Source: Deltaproteobacteria bacterium (GTDB lineage: Bacteria; Myxococcota_A; UBA796; SXON01). From it: a stretch of 64,000 bases of DNA. Both the position numbers and the translations under genes were made by a program. Under the pieces are notes generated by a model, which was not told the origin of the DNA, did not search any database, and was given only the letters and a program-made list of their open reading frames with translations. The stretch covers positions 1-64,000 of the forward strand of contig CANFCK010000022.1 in the NCBI GenBank assembly GCA_947445035.1, written 5' to 3'. Shown here in pieces: positions 50,719-59,964 of this stretch; within the stretch, counting starts at the first letter, position 1, and each line of letters starts with the position of its first letter.

Positions 50719-52028
50719 CCTCCGCCCGCGCGCCGACGACGAACGAGCGTCCCCGCCGCCAGCAGCGCTCCGCAACCAGCGCTCCCACCCGCGTCGCAAC
50801 CACAGTCCGTGGCCGGCGTGCTCACGCTGTCGCGGCCGCCGTCCTCCGAAGAATCGCCTTCCCCCATATCCGCGGTGTCCCCGGTGTCCTGGATCTCGTC
50901 GGGAATGCCCTCGTTTCCGTACTCGAAGGCGCCGATGTCCCACGCGGCGTTCATCAGGTTGCGCGGCCACTCGTTGGCGGGGTGCACATATTCGGACTGA
51001 GGACCGAGCTCGCCGGGGTCGGTCCCGGCGTCGATGAGGAGCGAGGTCGCCGCCAGCGTGAAATCCAGTTGGGAGCCGTTCACGAACTCGGGATTCCCGT
51101 CCGCGTCACTCCAACTCGTGGTGTAGACCGCCGCCGCCTGTGAGCTGAGGCTCCCGGGCCCTGAAAGTACGGTGTTGACGACCTCGGCAGGGGTCTCCAT
51201 GTCGGCGCCGATGCTCAGGAAAAGACCCCGGTTGTGGTGGTTGACCAACGTGCTGTTGATCACGTGGAGCGCGTGGATGGGGTTCATGCCGCTCGCCTCC
51301 AGTCCATAGGAGATGAGCGCGTTGTTGGAGGTCGTGCTCACCTGCTCGACGATGCTGCCGATGATCCAGGCGTCCCCTGCGTTCGGGAGGTCGATCTCGT
51401 AGCTGGCGGTGCCGCCCTCCTCGTCGGTCAAGCGGCTCACCAGGATGACGTTGCGCAGGGCGCGGGACTTGAACAGGTGGCCGACGTTGCCGCGGTGGCT
51501 CCAGGAGGAGCGAAACATCACCGACGCGTAGTGACCCAGGTACAGATTGTGGGAGTACCCATCCCCGGCGCCGTTGTGGTCGAACTCGCTTCGGACAATC
51601 TCCACATTCCCCGTGCCGTCCTCGGCCGGGGAGCCGAGGATGCCGTTCTGGTTGTCGCGGAAGAGGCAGTCGCGCACGATGAGGTTCGTGCCCTGATGGC
51701 GGATGCCGGCCCCGTTGGCGTCCGGAACCGACGCGCCGATGAAGTTGAGGTTCTCGATGGTGGCCGTGGGCGCCTGGATCACGAAGATGCCCTTGTCCTG
51801 CGCCAGCGCCGCACCGGTCCCGTCGAGCGTCGGGCGGCCGTTGACCCCCCGAATGGTCAGATTGTCGGTGCTCCAGGCGCAACTGTCGCCGGCGTAGTCG
51901 CCCTCGGCCTCCACCTCGATCACGTCGCCAGCAGCGGCCGCGGCGATCGCAGCGCACGGTTGGGGGTAGGTGCCGGACGGGCCAACGGTCAGGGTCGCGG
52001 CGAAGGACGAGGCGAGGAGAAAAAGCAT
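50685..52028 (-). CDS. Parallel beta-helix surface protein with MYXO-CTERM-type signal
   Basis: 447 residues from ATG 52028 with a cleavable signal (MLFLLASSFAATL). About residues 30-330 are right-handed beta-helix coils of pectate-lyase type (NLTIRGVNGRPTLDGTG; ATIENLNFIGASV; NLIVRDCLFRDNQNG; ALHVINSTLVNHHNRG). A Thr/Glu/Asp linker and CGCDAGGSAGCG with a short hydrophobic stretch and RRRR follow. A further 14 residues after the Arg cluster are encoded in the overlap with the ParA gene. Surface-anchored, perhaps a polysaccharide lyase or adhesin; catalytic residues are not identifiable. Confidence 0.83.
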   Translation of the reverse strand: MLFLLASSFAATLTVGPSGTYPQPCAAIAAAAAGDVIEVEAEGDYAGDSCAWSTDNLTIRGVNGRPTLDGTGAALAQDKGIFVIQAPTATIENLNFIGASVPDANGAGIRHQGTNLIVRDCLFRDNQNGILGSPAEDGTGNVEIVRSEFDHNGAGDGYSHNLYLGHYASVMFRSSWSHRGNVGHLFKSRALRNVILVSRLTDEEGGTASYEIDLPNAGDAWIIGSIVEQVSTTSNNALISYGLEASGMNPIHALHVINSTLVNHHNRGLFLSIGADMETPAEVVNTVLSGPGSLSSQAAAVYTTSWSDADGNPEFVNGSQLDFTLAATSLLIDAGTDPGELGPQSEYVHPANEWPRNLMNAAWDIGAFEYGNEGIPDEIQDTGDTADMGEGDSSEDGGRDSVSTPATDCGCDAGGSAGCGALLAAGTLVRRRRAGGGYPSEATTPGA

Positions 52029-52111
52029 CGGGGGCTGGTAACGTGTCACCTGAAAAGCAGGTGGGCGCGCGCTCACGGGGCAGCCGGCTACTCCCGTAGC
52101 CCCGAGGTGGG

Positions 52112-52876
52112 CTAGCTCCCGGCGAAGTCCGCCTTTCGCCGAGCCAGGAACGCGGCCATTCCCTCCTTCTGGTCGGCGGTCGCAAAGCACAGTGCGAAGA
52201 GCTGCCGTTCGCTGACCAGCGCGGCGCTGAGGGACTGCCCATCGTTGTCGAGGATGGCGCGCTTGCACAAACGCACCGCGACCGGACCGTTGGCGGCGAT
52301 CTGGTGGCCGAGCGCGATCGCCTCGGCCACCACGTCCTCGCAGACGCGCAACGCGAGTCCGAGTTGCACGGCCTCTTCCGCTTTGACGTTGCGACCGGTG
52401 TAGCAGAGCTCCCGCGCGCGCTGAGAGCCGACGCGGCGCACGAGGCGCTGGGTTCCGCCGAAGCCGGGGATCACGCCAAGCTTCACCTCGGGCTGGCCGA
52501 AGACCGCGCTCGGCGACGCGAGGATCAGATCGCAGGCCATCGCCAGCTCGCACCCACCGCCCAGGGCGAAGCCGTTGACTGCCGCGATCGTGGGAATCGG
52601 CAGCGCTTCGAGCCGGTCGAGCACGCCCTGTCCGAACGCGGCGAAGGCGTGTGCCTGCATGGTGTCCATCTCGACCATCGCCGCGATGTCGGCGCCAGCG
52701 ACGAAGGCCTTTTCGCCCCCGCCGCGGAGCACCAAGGCGCGCGCGTCCCCCACATCTGCCAGGATGGCGGCCAGCTCGTCCAGCACCTGCCGGTTCAGGG
52801 CGTTGAGCGCCTTGGGCCGGTCGATGGTGACCAGGAGCAGGGCTCCCGTCACCTCGCCGTGGACGAACTCGCCCAC
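52112..52876 (-). CDS. Enoyl-CoA hydratase/isomerase
   Basis: 254 residues from the GTG at 52876 (upstream frame is non-homologous and overlaps the next gene). Crotonase fold: LLVTIDRPKALNALNRQVLDE, oxyanion holes FVAGADIAAMVEMD and GFALGGGCELAMACD, catalytic Glu positions in QPEVKLGVIPGFGGTQRL. It hydrates 2-enoyl-CoA to 3-hydroxyacyl-CoA. It lies 4 bases after the 3-hydroxyacyl-CoA dehydrogenase gene, giving two consecutive beta-oxidation steps in one transcript. Confidence 0.95.
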   Translation of the reverse strand: MGEFVHGEVTGALLLVTIDRPKALNALNRQVLDELAAILADVGDARALVLRGGGEKAFVAGADIAAMVEMDTMQAHAFAAFGQGVLDRLEALPIPTIAAVNGFALGGGCELAMACDLILASPSAVFGQPEVKLGVIPGFGGTQRLVRRVGSQRARELCYTGRNVKAEEAVQLGLALRVCEDVVAEAIALGHQIAANGPVAVRLCKRAILDNDGQSLSAALVSERQLFALCFATADQKEGMAAFLARRKADFAGS

Positions 52877-52880
52877 GCGC

Positions 52881-53738
52881 TTACCGCGCCTCGTAGGTGT
52901 AGAAGCCGCGGCCGGACTTGCGGCCCAGCCAGCCGGCTTCGACATACTTCCGGAGCAGCGGGCTCGGTCGATATTTGCTGTCGCCGAGGCCGCCGTGCAG
53001 CACCTCCATGATCGCCAGGCAGGTATCCAGCCCGATGAAATCGGCGAGGGTCAGCGGCCCCATCGGCACGTTGGTACCGAGCTTCATGGTGGTGTCGATG
53101 TCTTCACGCGTGCCGATGCCTTCGTACAGCGCCTGCACCGCCTCGTTGATGTAGGGCATCAGGATGCGGTTGGCGATGAACCCGGGAATGTCCCGCGACA
53201 GCGTCGTCGTCTTGCCCATCTTTTCCGCCGCCGCCTTGACCGCGTCGTAGGTCTCGTCGGTGGTGGCCATGCCGCGGATAAGCTCCACCAGCTGCATCAA
53301 CGGCACTGGGTTCATGAAGTGCATGCCCATCACCCGCCCGGGGCGGTCGGAGTGCGCCGCGATCGCCGTCACCGAAATGCTGGAGGTGTTGGTCGCCAAC
53401 AGCGAGCTCTTCCGCACCTTCTGGCTGAGGTCCTCAAAAATCTTGTACTTGAGCGCCACGTTCTCGGTGGCGGCCTCAATCACGAGGTCACCGTCCTCGT
53501 GCAGCGCGGTGTCCGTTCCCCAGCGGATGCGGCTGACGATGCCTGCCGCCGCCGCTTCGTCGATCGTGCCTTTCTTCACCAGGCGGCCGAGCGAGTTCTT
53601 GACGGTGCCCAGGCCCTTGTCGAGTGCGCCTTGCGCGATGTCGGTCACCGTCACGTCGAAGCCCGCGGCGGCCGCGACCTGCGCGATGCCGTTGCCCATT
53701 TGTCCTGCGCCAACGACGCCGATCCTGACGATGTTCAT
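52881..53738 (-). CDS. hbd: 3-hydroxybutyryl-CoA dehydrogenase
   Basis: 285 residues, the usual length. N-terminal NAD motif GVVGAGQMGNGIAQVAAAAG, acidic end in VTVTDIAQ, NTSSISVTAIAAHSDRPGRVMGMHFMNPVPLM (active-site His of the signature), then the dimerisation domain (PGFIANRILMPYINEAVQAL; GLDTCLAIMEVLHGGLGDSKYRP; GRKSGRGFYTY). It oxidises 3-hydroxyacyl-CoA to 3-oxoacyl-CoA with NAD(P). Its partner gene encodes enoyl-CoA hydratase. Confidence 0.96.
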   Translation of the reverse strand: MNIVRIGVVGAGQMGNGIAQVAAAAGFDVTVTDIAQGALDKGLGTVKNSLGRLVKKGTIDEAAAAGIVSRIRWGTDTALHEDGDLVIEAATENVALKYKIFEDLSQKVRKSSLLATNTSSISVTAIAAHSDRPGRVMGMHFMNPVPLMQLVELIRGMATTDETYDAVKAAAEKMGKTTTLSRDIPGFIANRILMPYINEAVQALYEGIGTREDIDTTMKLGTNVPMGPLTLADFIGLDTCLAIMEVLHGGLGDSKYRPSPLLRKYVEAGWLGRKSGRGFYTYEAR

Positions 53739-53831
53739 CTGCCCTCCGTGAGGGGCCCGGCTAACGCATCGATGGTGGGCACGCGACGGCGGCGGCGCCC
53801 TTCGCGCTCCCCCTGCCGCGCGACCAGAAGG

Positions 53832-54404
53832 CTAACTCCCGTACTTGACCCCGCACCCATACGGCTTGATCGTGGGCGTCGCGACCGCGCGGCCAGCGGA
53901 GATGTCCGAGATCGCAGCGTTCACGTAGTTCAACGACGCTCCCGTGCCCTTGCCCATCGGGGCGTTGTCGAGCGCGCCAGAGTACACCAGCGTGCCCTTC
54001 GGGTCGACGACGAACATGTTTGGCGTGGTGGTGGCGCCGTACAGGCGGCCGACCGCGCCGCTCTCGTCGAGGAGTACGGGGTAGCTCATCCCCCAGTCGG
54101 CCACGGCCGTCTTGTTGGCGTCCAGGCCGGCGCCCTGCTTTCCAGGCGCGCCGGAGTTGACCGCGAGCCACACGACACCGCCGGCGGCGGCCGTGGCGGG
54201 TTGGGTCTTCAGCGGGCCCTCGCCGTGCGCGTACACGACGAACGGACAACCAGGGTTGAACCACTCCAACACCACGGTCTTTCCTGCGAAGGACGACAGA
54301 CGCACCTCCTTGCCGGCCAGATCGGTGAGCGTGAAGTCGGGCGCGGACTGGCCGACGGTCGGGGCAGCGGCGGCGGAGAAAAGAGAAGCAATGAAGAGGG
54401 TCAT
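53832..54404 (-). CDS. Exported redoxin-domain protein with a single active-site Cys
   Basis: 190 residues. A signal peptide (MTLFIASLFSAAAA) precedes the AhpC/TSA-like redoxin fold: APDFTLTDLAGKEVRLSSFAGK, LEWFNPGCPFVVYAHGEG and TPNMFVVDPKGTLVYSGALD. The motif is NPGCPFV: the resolving Cys of a CxxC is absent and a lone Cys is used, as in peroxiredoxin-like members. The tail PYGCGVKY is seen in the family. Extracytoplasmic thiol chemistry is likely; its start overlaps the stop of a DsbD-alpha-like gene by 4 bases. Confidence 0.82.
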   Translation of the reverse strand: MTLFIASLFSAAAAPTVGQSAPDFTLTDLAGKEVRLSSFAGKTVVLEWFNPGCPFVVYAHGEGPLKTQPATAAAGGVVWLAVNSGAPGKQGAGLDANKTAVADWGMSYPVLLDESGAVGRLYGATTTPNMFVVDPKGTLVYSGALDNAPMGKGTGASLNYVNAAISDISAGRAVATPTIKPYGCGVKYGS

Positions 54405-55108
54405 CGGGGCTCCGAAGGGTTGAGGGTCAGGGTGTAGGCTTGGTCGCCCCGCGTGACCACGAGGCGTGCGTCAGGCGGGATCGGGGCGTTGAACATGGCG
54501 TCCAGCACGAGCGTCCCACTTTCTTCGTGCCAACTCGGGGCCCAGACGCCCTCGAGCGGCACCGATGGGAAGACATCGAAGGGCCCCGGCCCCGGCAGGC
54601 GGAGGTTCAGGGTCGAGCCAAGCGAGTGCTTTCCGGTGAATGGTTTCGGCAGGCGCGAGCGGTAGGAGCTCAAGGGCGGTGGAGGTGCGTCCCCCACCAC
54701 GGCCACGGTCGCCCGGGCCGCGCCTTCACCTCGCACACAGATGTCGCGACACAGGAGCCACGTCGCGGCCGCGTCGAGCACGAGCGGTCCGGGCGTGTCG
54801 GTGGACACGACGAAGACAAACCCCGTCCGACCGGTGTAGCCATAGTTGGTCAGGCCGTCCGCAGTAAAGCGCGTGGGCGCGGGCCAGGCGGGGCCGATCA
54901 CCTCGGGCAAGGTCGTGAGGCGAACATCCGTAGCGAGGCCGCTCTGGCCCGGATTTTCCCAATAGATATGCCATCCGTCGGGCACGTCGAGCACCACCGC
55001 CACATCGACGCTCGACCCCAACTGTACCCGTTCGGACGCGGGCGCGACGGTCATCGTGACGGGAGGGGCGACCGAGGTGGCGGTCATCGCCAGTGGAAGC
55101 AGCAGCAC
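54401..55108 (-). CDS. DsbD N-terminal (alpha) domain protein
   Basis: 235 residues. Short signal (MLLLPLAMTATSVA), then the DsbD_N immunoglobulin-like domain: DGWHIYWENPGQSGLATDV is its signature, and TWLLCRDICVRG carries the two redox Cys. The DsbD transmembrane and C-terminal thioredoxin domains are missing, so this is a stand-alone soluble alpha domain. It is translationally coupled to a single-Cys redoxin gene; together they may form a small periplasmic reducing pair (inference). Confidence 0.83.
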   Translation of the reverse strand: MLLLPLAMTATSVAPPVTMTVAPASERVQLGSSVDVAVVLDVPDGWHIYWENPGQSGLATDVRLTTLPEVIGPAWPAPTRFTADGLTNYGYTGRTGFVFVVSTDTPGPLVLDAAATWLLCRDICVRGEGAARATVAVVGDAPPPPLSSYRSRLPKPFTGKHSLGSTLNLRLPGPGPFDVFPSVPLEGVWAPSWHEESGTLVLDAMFNAPIPPDARLVVTRGDQAYTLTLNPSEPR

Positions 55109-55174
55109 GGGGCAAAGGTAGACGCGATCGAGGCGACGTGCACGCGGGGAGACAAATTGTGTCCGGTCGATGCC

Positions 55175-56146
55175 TTACGGCACGCCATCAAAGAACGCCC
55201 ACGCCGCCCTCGACGCCGAGTAGTCGCCGGTGACCCCGCCCACGAGGTCAGCGGAGAGGTACTGGGAGCCGCCAGGCCAGGTGTGTCCCCCGTCTTCGGT
55301 ACGCAGAAGCTCCACCGCGGCGGCGCACCCGTCCCATCGAATGTGGCTCGTGGTCATGCCGTCGTCCGCGACGTCCTCCACCACCTCCTCCGTTGTCGTC
55401 TCCGCACATCCGTTCGCCGTGCGCCAGAACTCCATCGACGCGTCGACCGACACGTACGGCTCACCATCGCCCTCGCACACCCCCTCGGCCGAACCGTCCC
55501 ACCCCCAACAGGGGTCCTCGGTGCCGTGAATCTGGAGGATCGGCACAGCCGCCGTGGGCGCACAGCCCGGCGCCGCTGACGCTTGGTTCGCCCCAGCCAC
55601 GGCGACCACCGCCGCGTATCGATGGCTGCGCTCGCACGCGAGGCGATGACTCATCGCCGCCCCGTTCGACATGCCGGTGGCGAACACGCGCGCCTCGTCG
55701 ATAGGCAACGCTTCCGTCAGGAGCGAAAAGAGATCGTCATCGTACGCGACGTCGTCCACACCGTCCTCACAGGCGGGATCGCCGACACAGCGCCAGCCGT
55801 CCTCGCCTCCCCCCGCATTCCAGCTCCGACTGAGGCCGGCGGCGTTCCCGGTGCCATCTGCGTAGGCGACGACGAACCCTTCTTCGTCGGCGACGGTGCT
55901 GAGGCAGTTCGGCCCCCCCTCCTCGCCCTCGGAGCAGGTGCTACTGTCGAAATTCGCCGCCGTTCCGCTGTGCCCGTGGCGTGCGACCACCAGGGGCAGG
56001 GCCGTGGTCCCGTCCCAGCTCGCGGGGACGTGGACGAGGACCTCGCGGTCGTCCCAGCCGTCTACACGGCAGCGTTGGTGGTCCCCGGCGGCCAGCCCCC
56101 GGCGTTCACAATCGGCAGCGCACCCGATGAACAGAACGAGGAACAT
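55175..56146 (-). CDS. Secreted polyhydroxybutyrate-depolymerase/LpqC-family esterase lipoprotein
   Basis: 323 residues. MFLVLFIGC gives a lipobox Cys at 9. Alpha/beta hydrolase: LPLVVARHGHSGTAANFD near 50, SRSWNAGGG, nucleophile elbow ATGMSNGAAMSHRLAC (Ser about 160), acid Asp in LQIHGTEDPCWGW, and His in TEDGGHTWPGGSQ. The family includes PHB depolymerases and feruloyl esterases. Several Cys pairs suggest a disulfide-bonded secreted enzyme. It is divergent from the STAND-like gene with 22 bases between. Confidence 0.9.
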   Translation of the reverse strand: MFLVLFIGCAADCERRGLAAGDHQRCRVDGWDDREVLVHVPASWDGTTALPLVVARHGHSGTAANFDSSTCSEGEEGGPNCLSTVADEEGFVVAYADGTGNAAGLSRSWNAGGGEDGWRCVGDPACEDGVDDVAYDDDLFSLLTEALPIDEARVFATGMSNGAAMSHRLACERSHRYAAVVAVAGANQASAAPGCAPTAAVPILQIHGTEDPCWGWDGSAEGVCEGDGEPYVSVDASMEFWRTANGCAETTTEEVVEDVADDGMTTSHIRWDGCAAAVELLRTEDGGHTWPGGSQYLSADLVGGVTGDYSASRAAWAFFDGVP

Positions 56147-56168
56147 CCGTCGACGTTAACCGTGCCGC

Positions 56169-57908
56169 GTGACCCCGCCCTGGCTTCCACTCCCGACCGA
56201 GCTGCCCGGCCGCGGCGACGAGCTGGCAACGCTTGCGCGCTTTTTGGGCGAGGGCGGCCTCGTCGGGGTCGAGGGGGCACCGGGCGTCGGGAAGACCACC
56301 CTCGCCGGCGCCGCGGCCCGGGCGTCGGGACGGCCGCTCTTCGCCGTGAGCATGCGCTGTTGTCGCGATGACAACGACGCGCAGCGGGCGCTGGGGGATG
56401 CCGCCGGGAGCGTCCCGGTCGGGGACGAAGGTGCGCTGGTGGCCACGATGCGGGCCAGGGAAGGGCTTTTGGTGGTCGTGGACGACGTCGAGTCCGACAC
56501 CATCTTGCGCGCCGTGGAGCGGCTCCTTGCCGCGGTCCCGGGCTCGGCTGCCCTGATTCTGTCTGAATCCCCGATGGTCGCGGCGAGCGTTGCCGTGGCC
56601 GAGGTCGGCGGTCAGCCGCAGGGCACGGCGCTCTTGGCCCGCCTTGGGGACGCGCTCGGGGTGGAGCCGCGGCGCGCGCTGGAGGCCCTGGGGCCAGAAG
56701 CGGCCCGGGTCGCCGGGTGGCCCGCGGGGCTCGCGGCGGGCACGATCGAGCGTGTCCCGACCGCGGCGCTGCGCGCTGATCTACGCGGCCGCGCCGTGCT
56801 CCGTCGGGGCATCGCGGCGCGGCTGGACGTCCCGGCGCCGACTCCCGAGGCGGCCCGGCGCTCGGTGCAGCCACTCGTCGATCTTGCGCGCGGCGCGCAC
56901 CTTGCAGCGGTCCCCGACGTTCGGGACATCTTTGTCCTCCGCCAGCTCGCGGCGTCCTCCACCGATCCCACTGGCCGAGCCGAGCTGGCCGCCGCCGAGG
57001 CTCGCCTCCTGCTGGTCTTCGGCCAACCCGCCGCCGCCGGCGCCTGCCTCGCAGCCGCATCCGGGGGCGGGGCCGCAGGCGAGGCGCTCCTCGCCGCCGC
57101 CCGCAGCGAACTCGGCTTCCACCTCGGCGACCTCGACGCCGCCTGGGTCCATGCGCTCGCCGCGGCCGATGCGTTCGGTGCCGCGGGAAGCGCCGCTGGC
57201 CGGGCGAGCTTGTGGCGGCGGGTGGCCGAGCGACTGACCGAGCGCGCTGAGGTGCAGCGCGCAGAGGAGGCGTGGCGACGCACGCGGCAGGCCTCTCGCC
57301 TCTTGGGCGACAGCACCGGACTCGCCGCGGCGCTGCGTGGGGCGGCCAGTCTGGCGCTCTCGCGCGGCGAGTGGATCGGCGCCGGGGCGCTGCACGAGGA
57401 GGCAGCCGCGGCCGACACCACCGCACAGGAGAGGTTGAACCTCCGCCTTGGCGAGGCCGCCTTGGGCCTGGTCCGGGGCGAACACGCATCGGTCCGAAGG
57501 GCGCTGGAAAGCCTCTCGCCATCCGCCACCGAGGACGCCCTTTTCGGCGCGAACCTGGCCCGCCGCCTCGGCGATGCACTTTTGCGCGACGGGGACCACG
57601 AGTCCGCGATTCTGGCCGCCGAGCGCTCCGCCGGACTGTACGCCGCCCTCGGTGAAATCGTCGCCGCCGGCTCGGCATGGCGCCTCGGCGCCGATGCGTT
57701 GGCGCTCGCTGGCCGCCTCCGCGAGGCCCACGAGCACTACGAGAAGGCGCTCCGTCTGCAGCTTCGGTGTCGCGACTGGAATGGCCTCGCCCGAACGCTC
57801 GACCATGCCGCGCTTCTGGCCGACTCGCCCGGCAGCCCCGAGCGTGGTCGGGTCCTTCGTGAGCAGCGGGTCGCCGTGCAGCGGGCTCGCGGGGCGGGAC
57901 CGTCGTGA
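56169..57908 (+). CDS. STAND-like AAA ATPase with TPR-type repeats
   Basis: 579 residues from GTG 56169. N-terminal NTPase: VGVEGAPGVGKTTLAGAAARA (Walker A, about 35-50) and LLVVVDDVESDTILRA (Walker B, about 103). A winged-helix-like Arg-rich stretch follows (about 160-260), then helical repeats of TPR kind (ASLWRRVAERLTERAEVQRAEEAW; AWRLGADALALAGRLREAHEHYEKAL) to the end. Like a reduced AfsR/MalT-type signalling ATPase without a DNA-binding output domain. It is coupled by GTGA to a membrane protein and then a MoxR/VWA pair. Confidence 0.78.
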   Translation: MTPPWLPLPTELPGRGDELATLARFLGEGGLVGVEGAPGVGKTTLAGAAARASGRPLFAVSMRCCRDDNDAQRALGDAAGSVPVGDEGALVATMRAREGLLVVVDDVESDTILRAVERLLAAVPGSAALILSESPMVAASVAVAEVGGQPQGTALLARLGDALGVEPRRALEALGPEAARVAGWPAGLAAGTIERVPTAALRADLRGRAVLRRGIAARLDVPAPTPEAARRSVQPLVDLARGAHLAAVPDVRDIFVLRQLAASSTDPTGRAELAAAEARLLLVFGQPAAAGACLAAASGGGAAGEALLAAARSELGFHLGDLDAAWVHALAAADAFGAAGSAAGRASLWRRVAERLTERAEVQRAEEAWRRTRQASRLLGDSTGLAAALRGAASLALSRGEWIGAGALHEEAAAADTTAQERLNLRLGEAALGLVRGEHASVRRALESLSPSATEDALFGANLARRLGDALLRDGDHESAILAAERSAGLYAALGEIVAAGSAWRLGADALALAGRLREAHEHYEKALRLQLRCRDWNGLARTLDHAALLADSPGSPERGRVLREQRVAVQRARGAGPS

Positions 57909-59164
57909 CCTACGGCCCCCCTCCTGATCTCCGCGAACAGGCTGTCGCCAGCGGCGTCGCGGACGAACCGCTGGCGTGGGGCGTCTGCCTCGTCGTCGGT
58001 TTGGCGTTTTTTTGGCTCGGCCGGCGCAGCCGGCTCGCGCTTTGTTCAGGCGTCACCGTTTTTTTAACCGCGCCGGCCCTGGGGATGCTTCCCCTCGCGG
58101 TCTGGGGCGCCTACCCGACCATCGACAAGGCCGGCTCCCTCCACTTTTACGCCCTCGGCGCCCACCTCCAGGCCTTCGATACCTCTGCGGTCGCGACCCA
58201 GCTCATCGGCGTCTCGATGGGACATCTGTGGGTGACCGCGCTCTTCGACTTGGCGCTTTCGGCCTTCGCGGCGATGAACGCGCAGGCCCTGCTCAACGTC
58301 ATCCTCGGCTGGTGGCTGGCCTCGGTCCTGGCGGCGGAGACGGGCACGCCGACCCGGTGGGCGCTGGTCGCGGGCTTCCCGATGGGGATGGGGCTGCACA
58401 TGTTCCGCGACATCGAGTGGTACACCATCGAGAAATCGGGCACCTGGCCGCTGACGCTCTACGTTCTGGCGCTGATCCGGGCCTCGCAGCGGGGCGGATG
58501 GTGGATTCCCGCCGCTGGACTGGCGTATGGCTGGGCCTTCTTCTACAACGCCTACTGGGGCGTGCTGGGCGCGTTGGTCGGAGGCGCGGCGCTCCTCGTC
58601 GGCAATCGACAGACTCGGCTCGCCGTGGCGGCCGCCGCCCTGGCCGGCCTGCCCTTCTTGCTCCTGCAGCTGCCCGCGTTGCGAAACGCCCAGCTCCCCG
58701 CCCCGGCGGCCTTCGCAACCCGCGCCGCTCTCGACGTGTTCGCCCCCTTCGGCGACACCGTGTGGCCGCCGAACTGGAACCGCCTGGAGCTCTGGAGCGC
58801 GCTCGACCTCGTGGTGACGGTCGCCGCGCTCGCCACCGTCGTCGCCGCCGGCCGTCGCTGGCGTGCCCCGGAGTCTCGTACAACGCTGATGCTCGCCGCC
58901 GGCATCGCCATCGTCGGGGTGCTCGCGATGGGTCCGGCCACCCCCCTTTGGCGGGGTTTTGCCTCGCTTCCAGGGCTATGGCGTTTCGCCAAGCCGGAGA
59001 CCTTCTTCCATCTTGTCGTGCTCGGCTCGGTGGTGCTGGCGGGACGCACGCTGGGCAAGGAGCGCGTGCCGCTGTGGGCGGTGGTCCTCGTGCAACTGGG
59101 CCTGTGGGTGCTGTTGGTGCGCGGGCACCCGGTGTACCCGGGATTTTCGGCGTGGGTGGGGTAG
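57905..59164 (+). CDS. Polytopic membrane protein of unknown function
   Basis: 419 residues from GTG 57905. About ten to eleven hydrophobic helices. A periplasmic first loop is long and aromatic (YPTIDKAGSLHFYALGAHLQ). A helix with LNVILGWWLASVL and a loop with FRDIEWYTIEKSGTWPL follow. The layout with a long first loop resembles GT-C glycosyltransferases, but no defining motif is seen. Coupled to the STAND-like gene upstream and 4 bases from the AAA+ gene downstream. Confidence 0.7.
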   Translation: MTYGPPPDLREQAVASGVADEPLAWGVCLVVGLAFFWLGRRSRLALCSGVTVFLTAPALGMLPLAVWGAYPTIDKAGSLHFYALGAHLQAFDTSAVATQLIGVSMGHLWVTALFDLALSAFAAMNAQALLNVILGWWLASVLAAETGTPTRWALVAGFPMGMGLHMFRDIEWYTIEKSGTWPLTLYVLALIRASQRGGWWIPAAGLAYGWAFFYNAYWGVLGALVGGAALLVGNRQTRLAVAAAALAGLPFLLLQLPALRNAQLPAPAAFATRAALDVFAPFGDTVWPPNWNRLELWSALDLVVTVAALATVVAAGRRWRAPESRTTLMLAAGIAIVGVLAMGPATPLWRGFASLPGLWRFAKPETFFHLVVLGSVVLAGRTLGKERVPLWAVVLVQLGLWVLLVRGHPVYPGFSAWVG

Positions 59165-59168
59165 GTAG

Positions 59169-59960
59169 GTGACGATGGTCTACTACCGGCCCCACGGCAA
59201 CGAGATCGCGGTGTTCGAAACCGCGGCGCGGCGGCGCCTCCCCGTCCTGCTGAAGGGGCCGACCGGCTGCGGTAAAACCCGTTTTGTCCGCTACATGGCG
59301 GAGCGCTTGGGGCGCCCGCTCATCACGATCGCCTGCCAAGAGGACCTCGCTGCTGCCGACCTGACCGGGCGGTTCTTGCTCGAAGGCGGCTCGACCGTTT
59401 GGCGTGACGGGCCGCTGACCCGCGCCGTGCGGGAGGGCGCCATCTGCTACCTGGACGAGGTGGTCGAGGCCCGCAGCGACGTGATGACGGTTTTGCACCC
59501 GCTCACCGACGACCGGCGCACGCTCCCGCTCGACCGGCTGGGTGTGGAGCTGACGGCGCCCGATCCTTTCCTCGTGGTGATCAGCTACAACCCCGGCTAT
59601 CAGTCCGTGTCGAAGGAGCTCAAGGAGAGCACCCGCCAGCGCTTCGTCTCGCTCGCTTTCGACTACCCTCCGGCCGAAATCGAGGCGGAGATCGTCGTGG
59701 CCGAAGCAGGCTGCACCGCGGAGGTCGCGGCGCAGCTGGTGAAGATCGGGCGGGGGAGCCGCAATCTTCGCAGTCACGGCCTCGGCGAGGGCGCCAGCAC
59801 CCGGCTGCTCATCTACGCCGGGCAGCTGGTGCTGGCGGGCCTGCCGCTTTTCGACGCGTGTGAGGCGGCCCTGGTGGGCTCACTCACCGACGACGCCGAG
59901 ATGACCAAGGCCCTCCGCGAGTTGCTCAAGAGCGTGCTCGGACCCGCGCCCGGTCGCTGA
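59169..59960 (+). CDS. CbbQ/NorQ-type MoxR AAA+ ATPase
   Basis: 263 residues from GTG 59169 (ATG 59175 possible). Walker [18 protein letters not shown] (about 31-44), [23 protein letters not shown], Walker [14 protein letters not shown], sensor [10 protein letters not shown] and arginine [19 protein letters not shown]. This is the CbbQ/NirQ/NorQ branch of MoxR ATPases, which remodel enzyme complexes with a VWA partner. The VWA partner is the very next gene. Confidence 0.93.
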   Translation: MTMVYYRPHGNEIAVFETAARRRLPVLLKGPTGCGKTRFVRYMAERLGRPLITIACQEDLAAADLTGRFLLEGGSTVWRDGPLTRAVREGAICYLDEVVEARSDVMTVLHPLTDDRRTLPLDRLGVELTAPDPFLVVISYNPGYQSVSKELKESTRQRFVSLAFDYPPAEIEAEIVVAEAGCTAEVAAQLVKIGRGSRNLRSHGLGEGASTRLLIYAGQLVLAGLPLFDACEAALVGSLTDDAEMTKALRELLKSVLGPAPGR

Positions 59961-59964
59961 GTCG

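Noticed and set aside
56062..57678. A 538-codon minus-strand frame over the STAND-like gene
   Set aside because: Almost entirely Arg/Pro/Ala, the usual appearance of an out-of-frame reading in high-G+C DNA.
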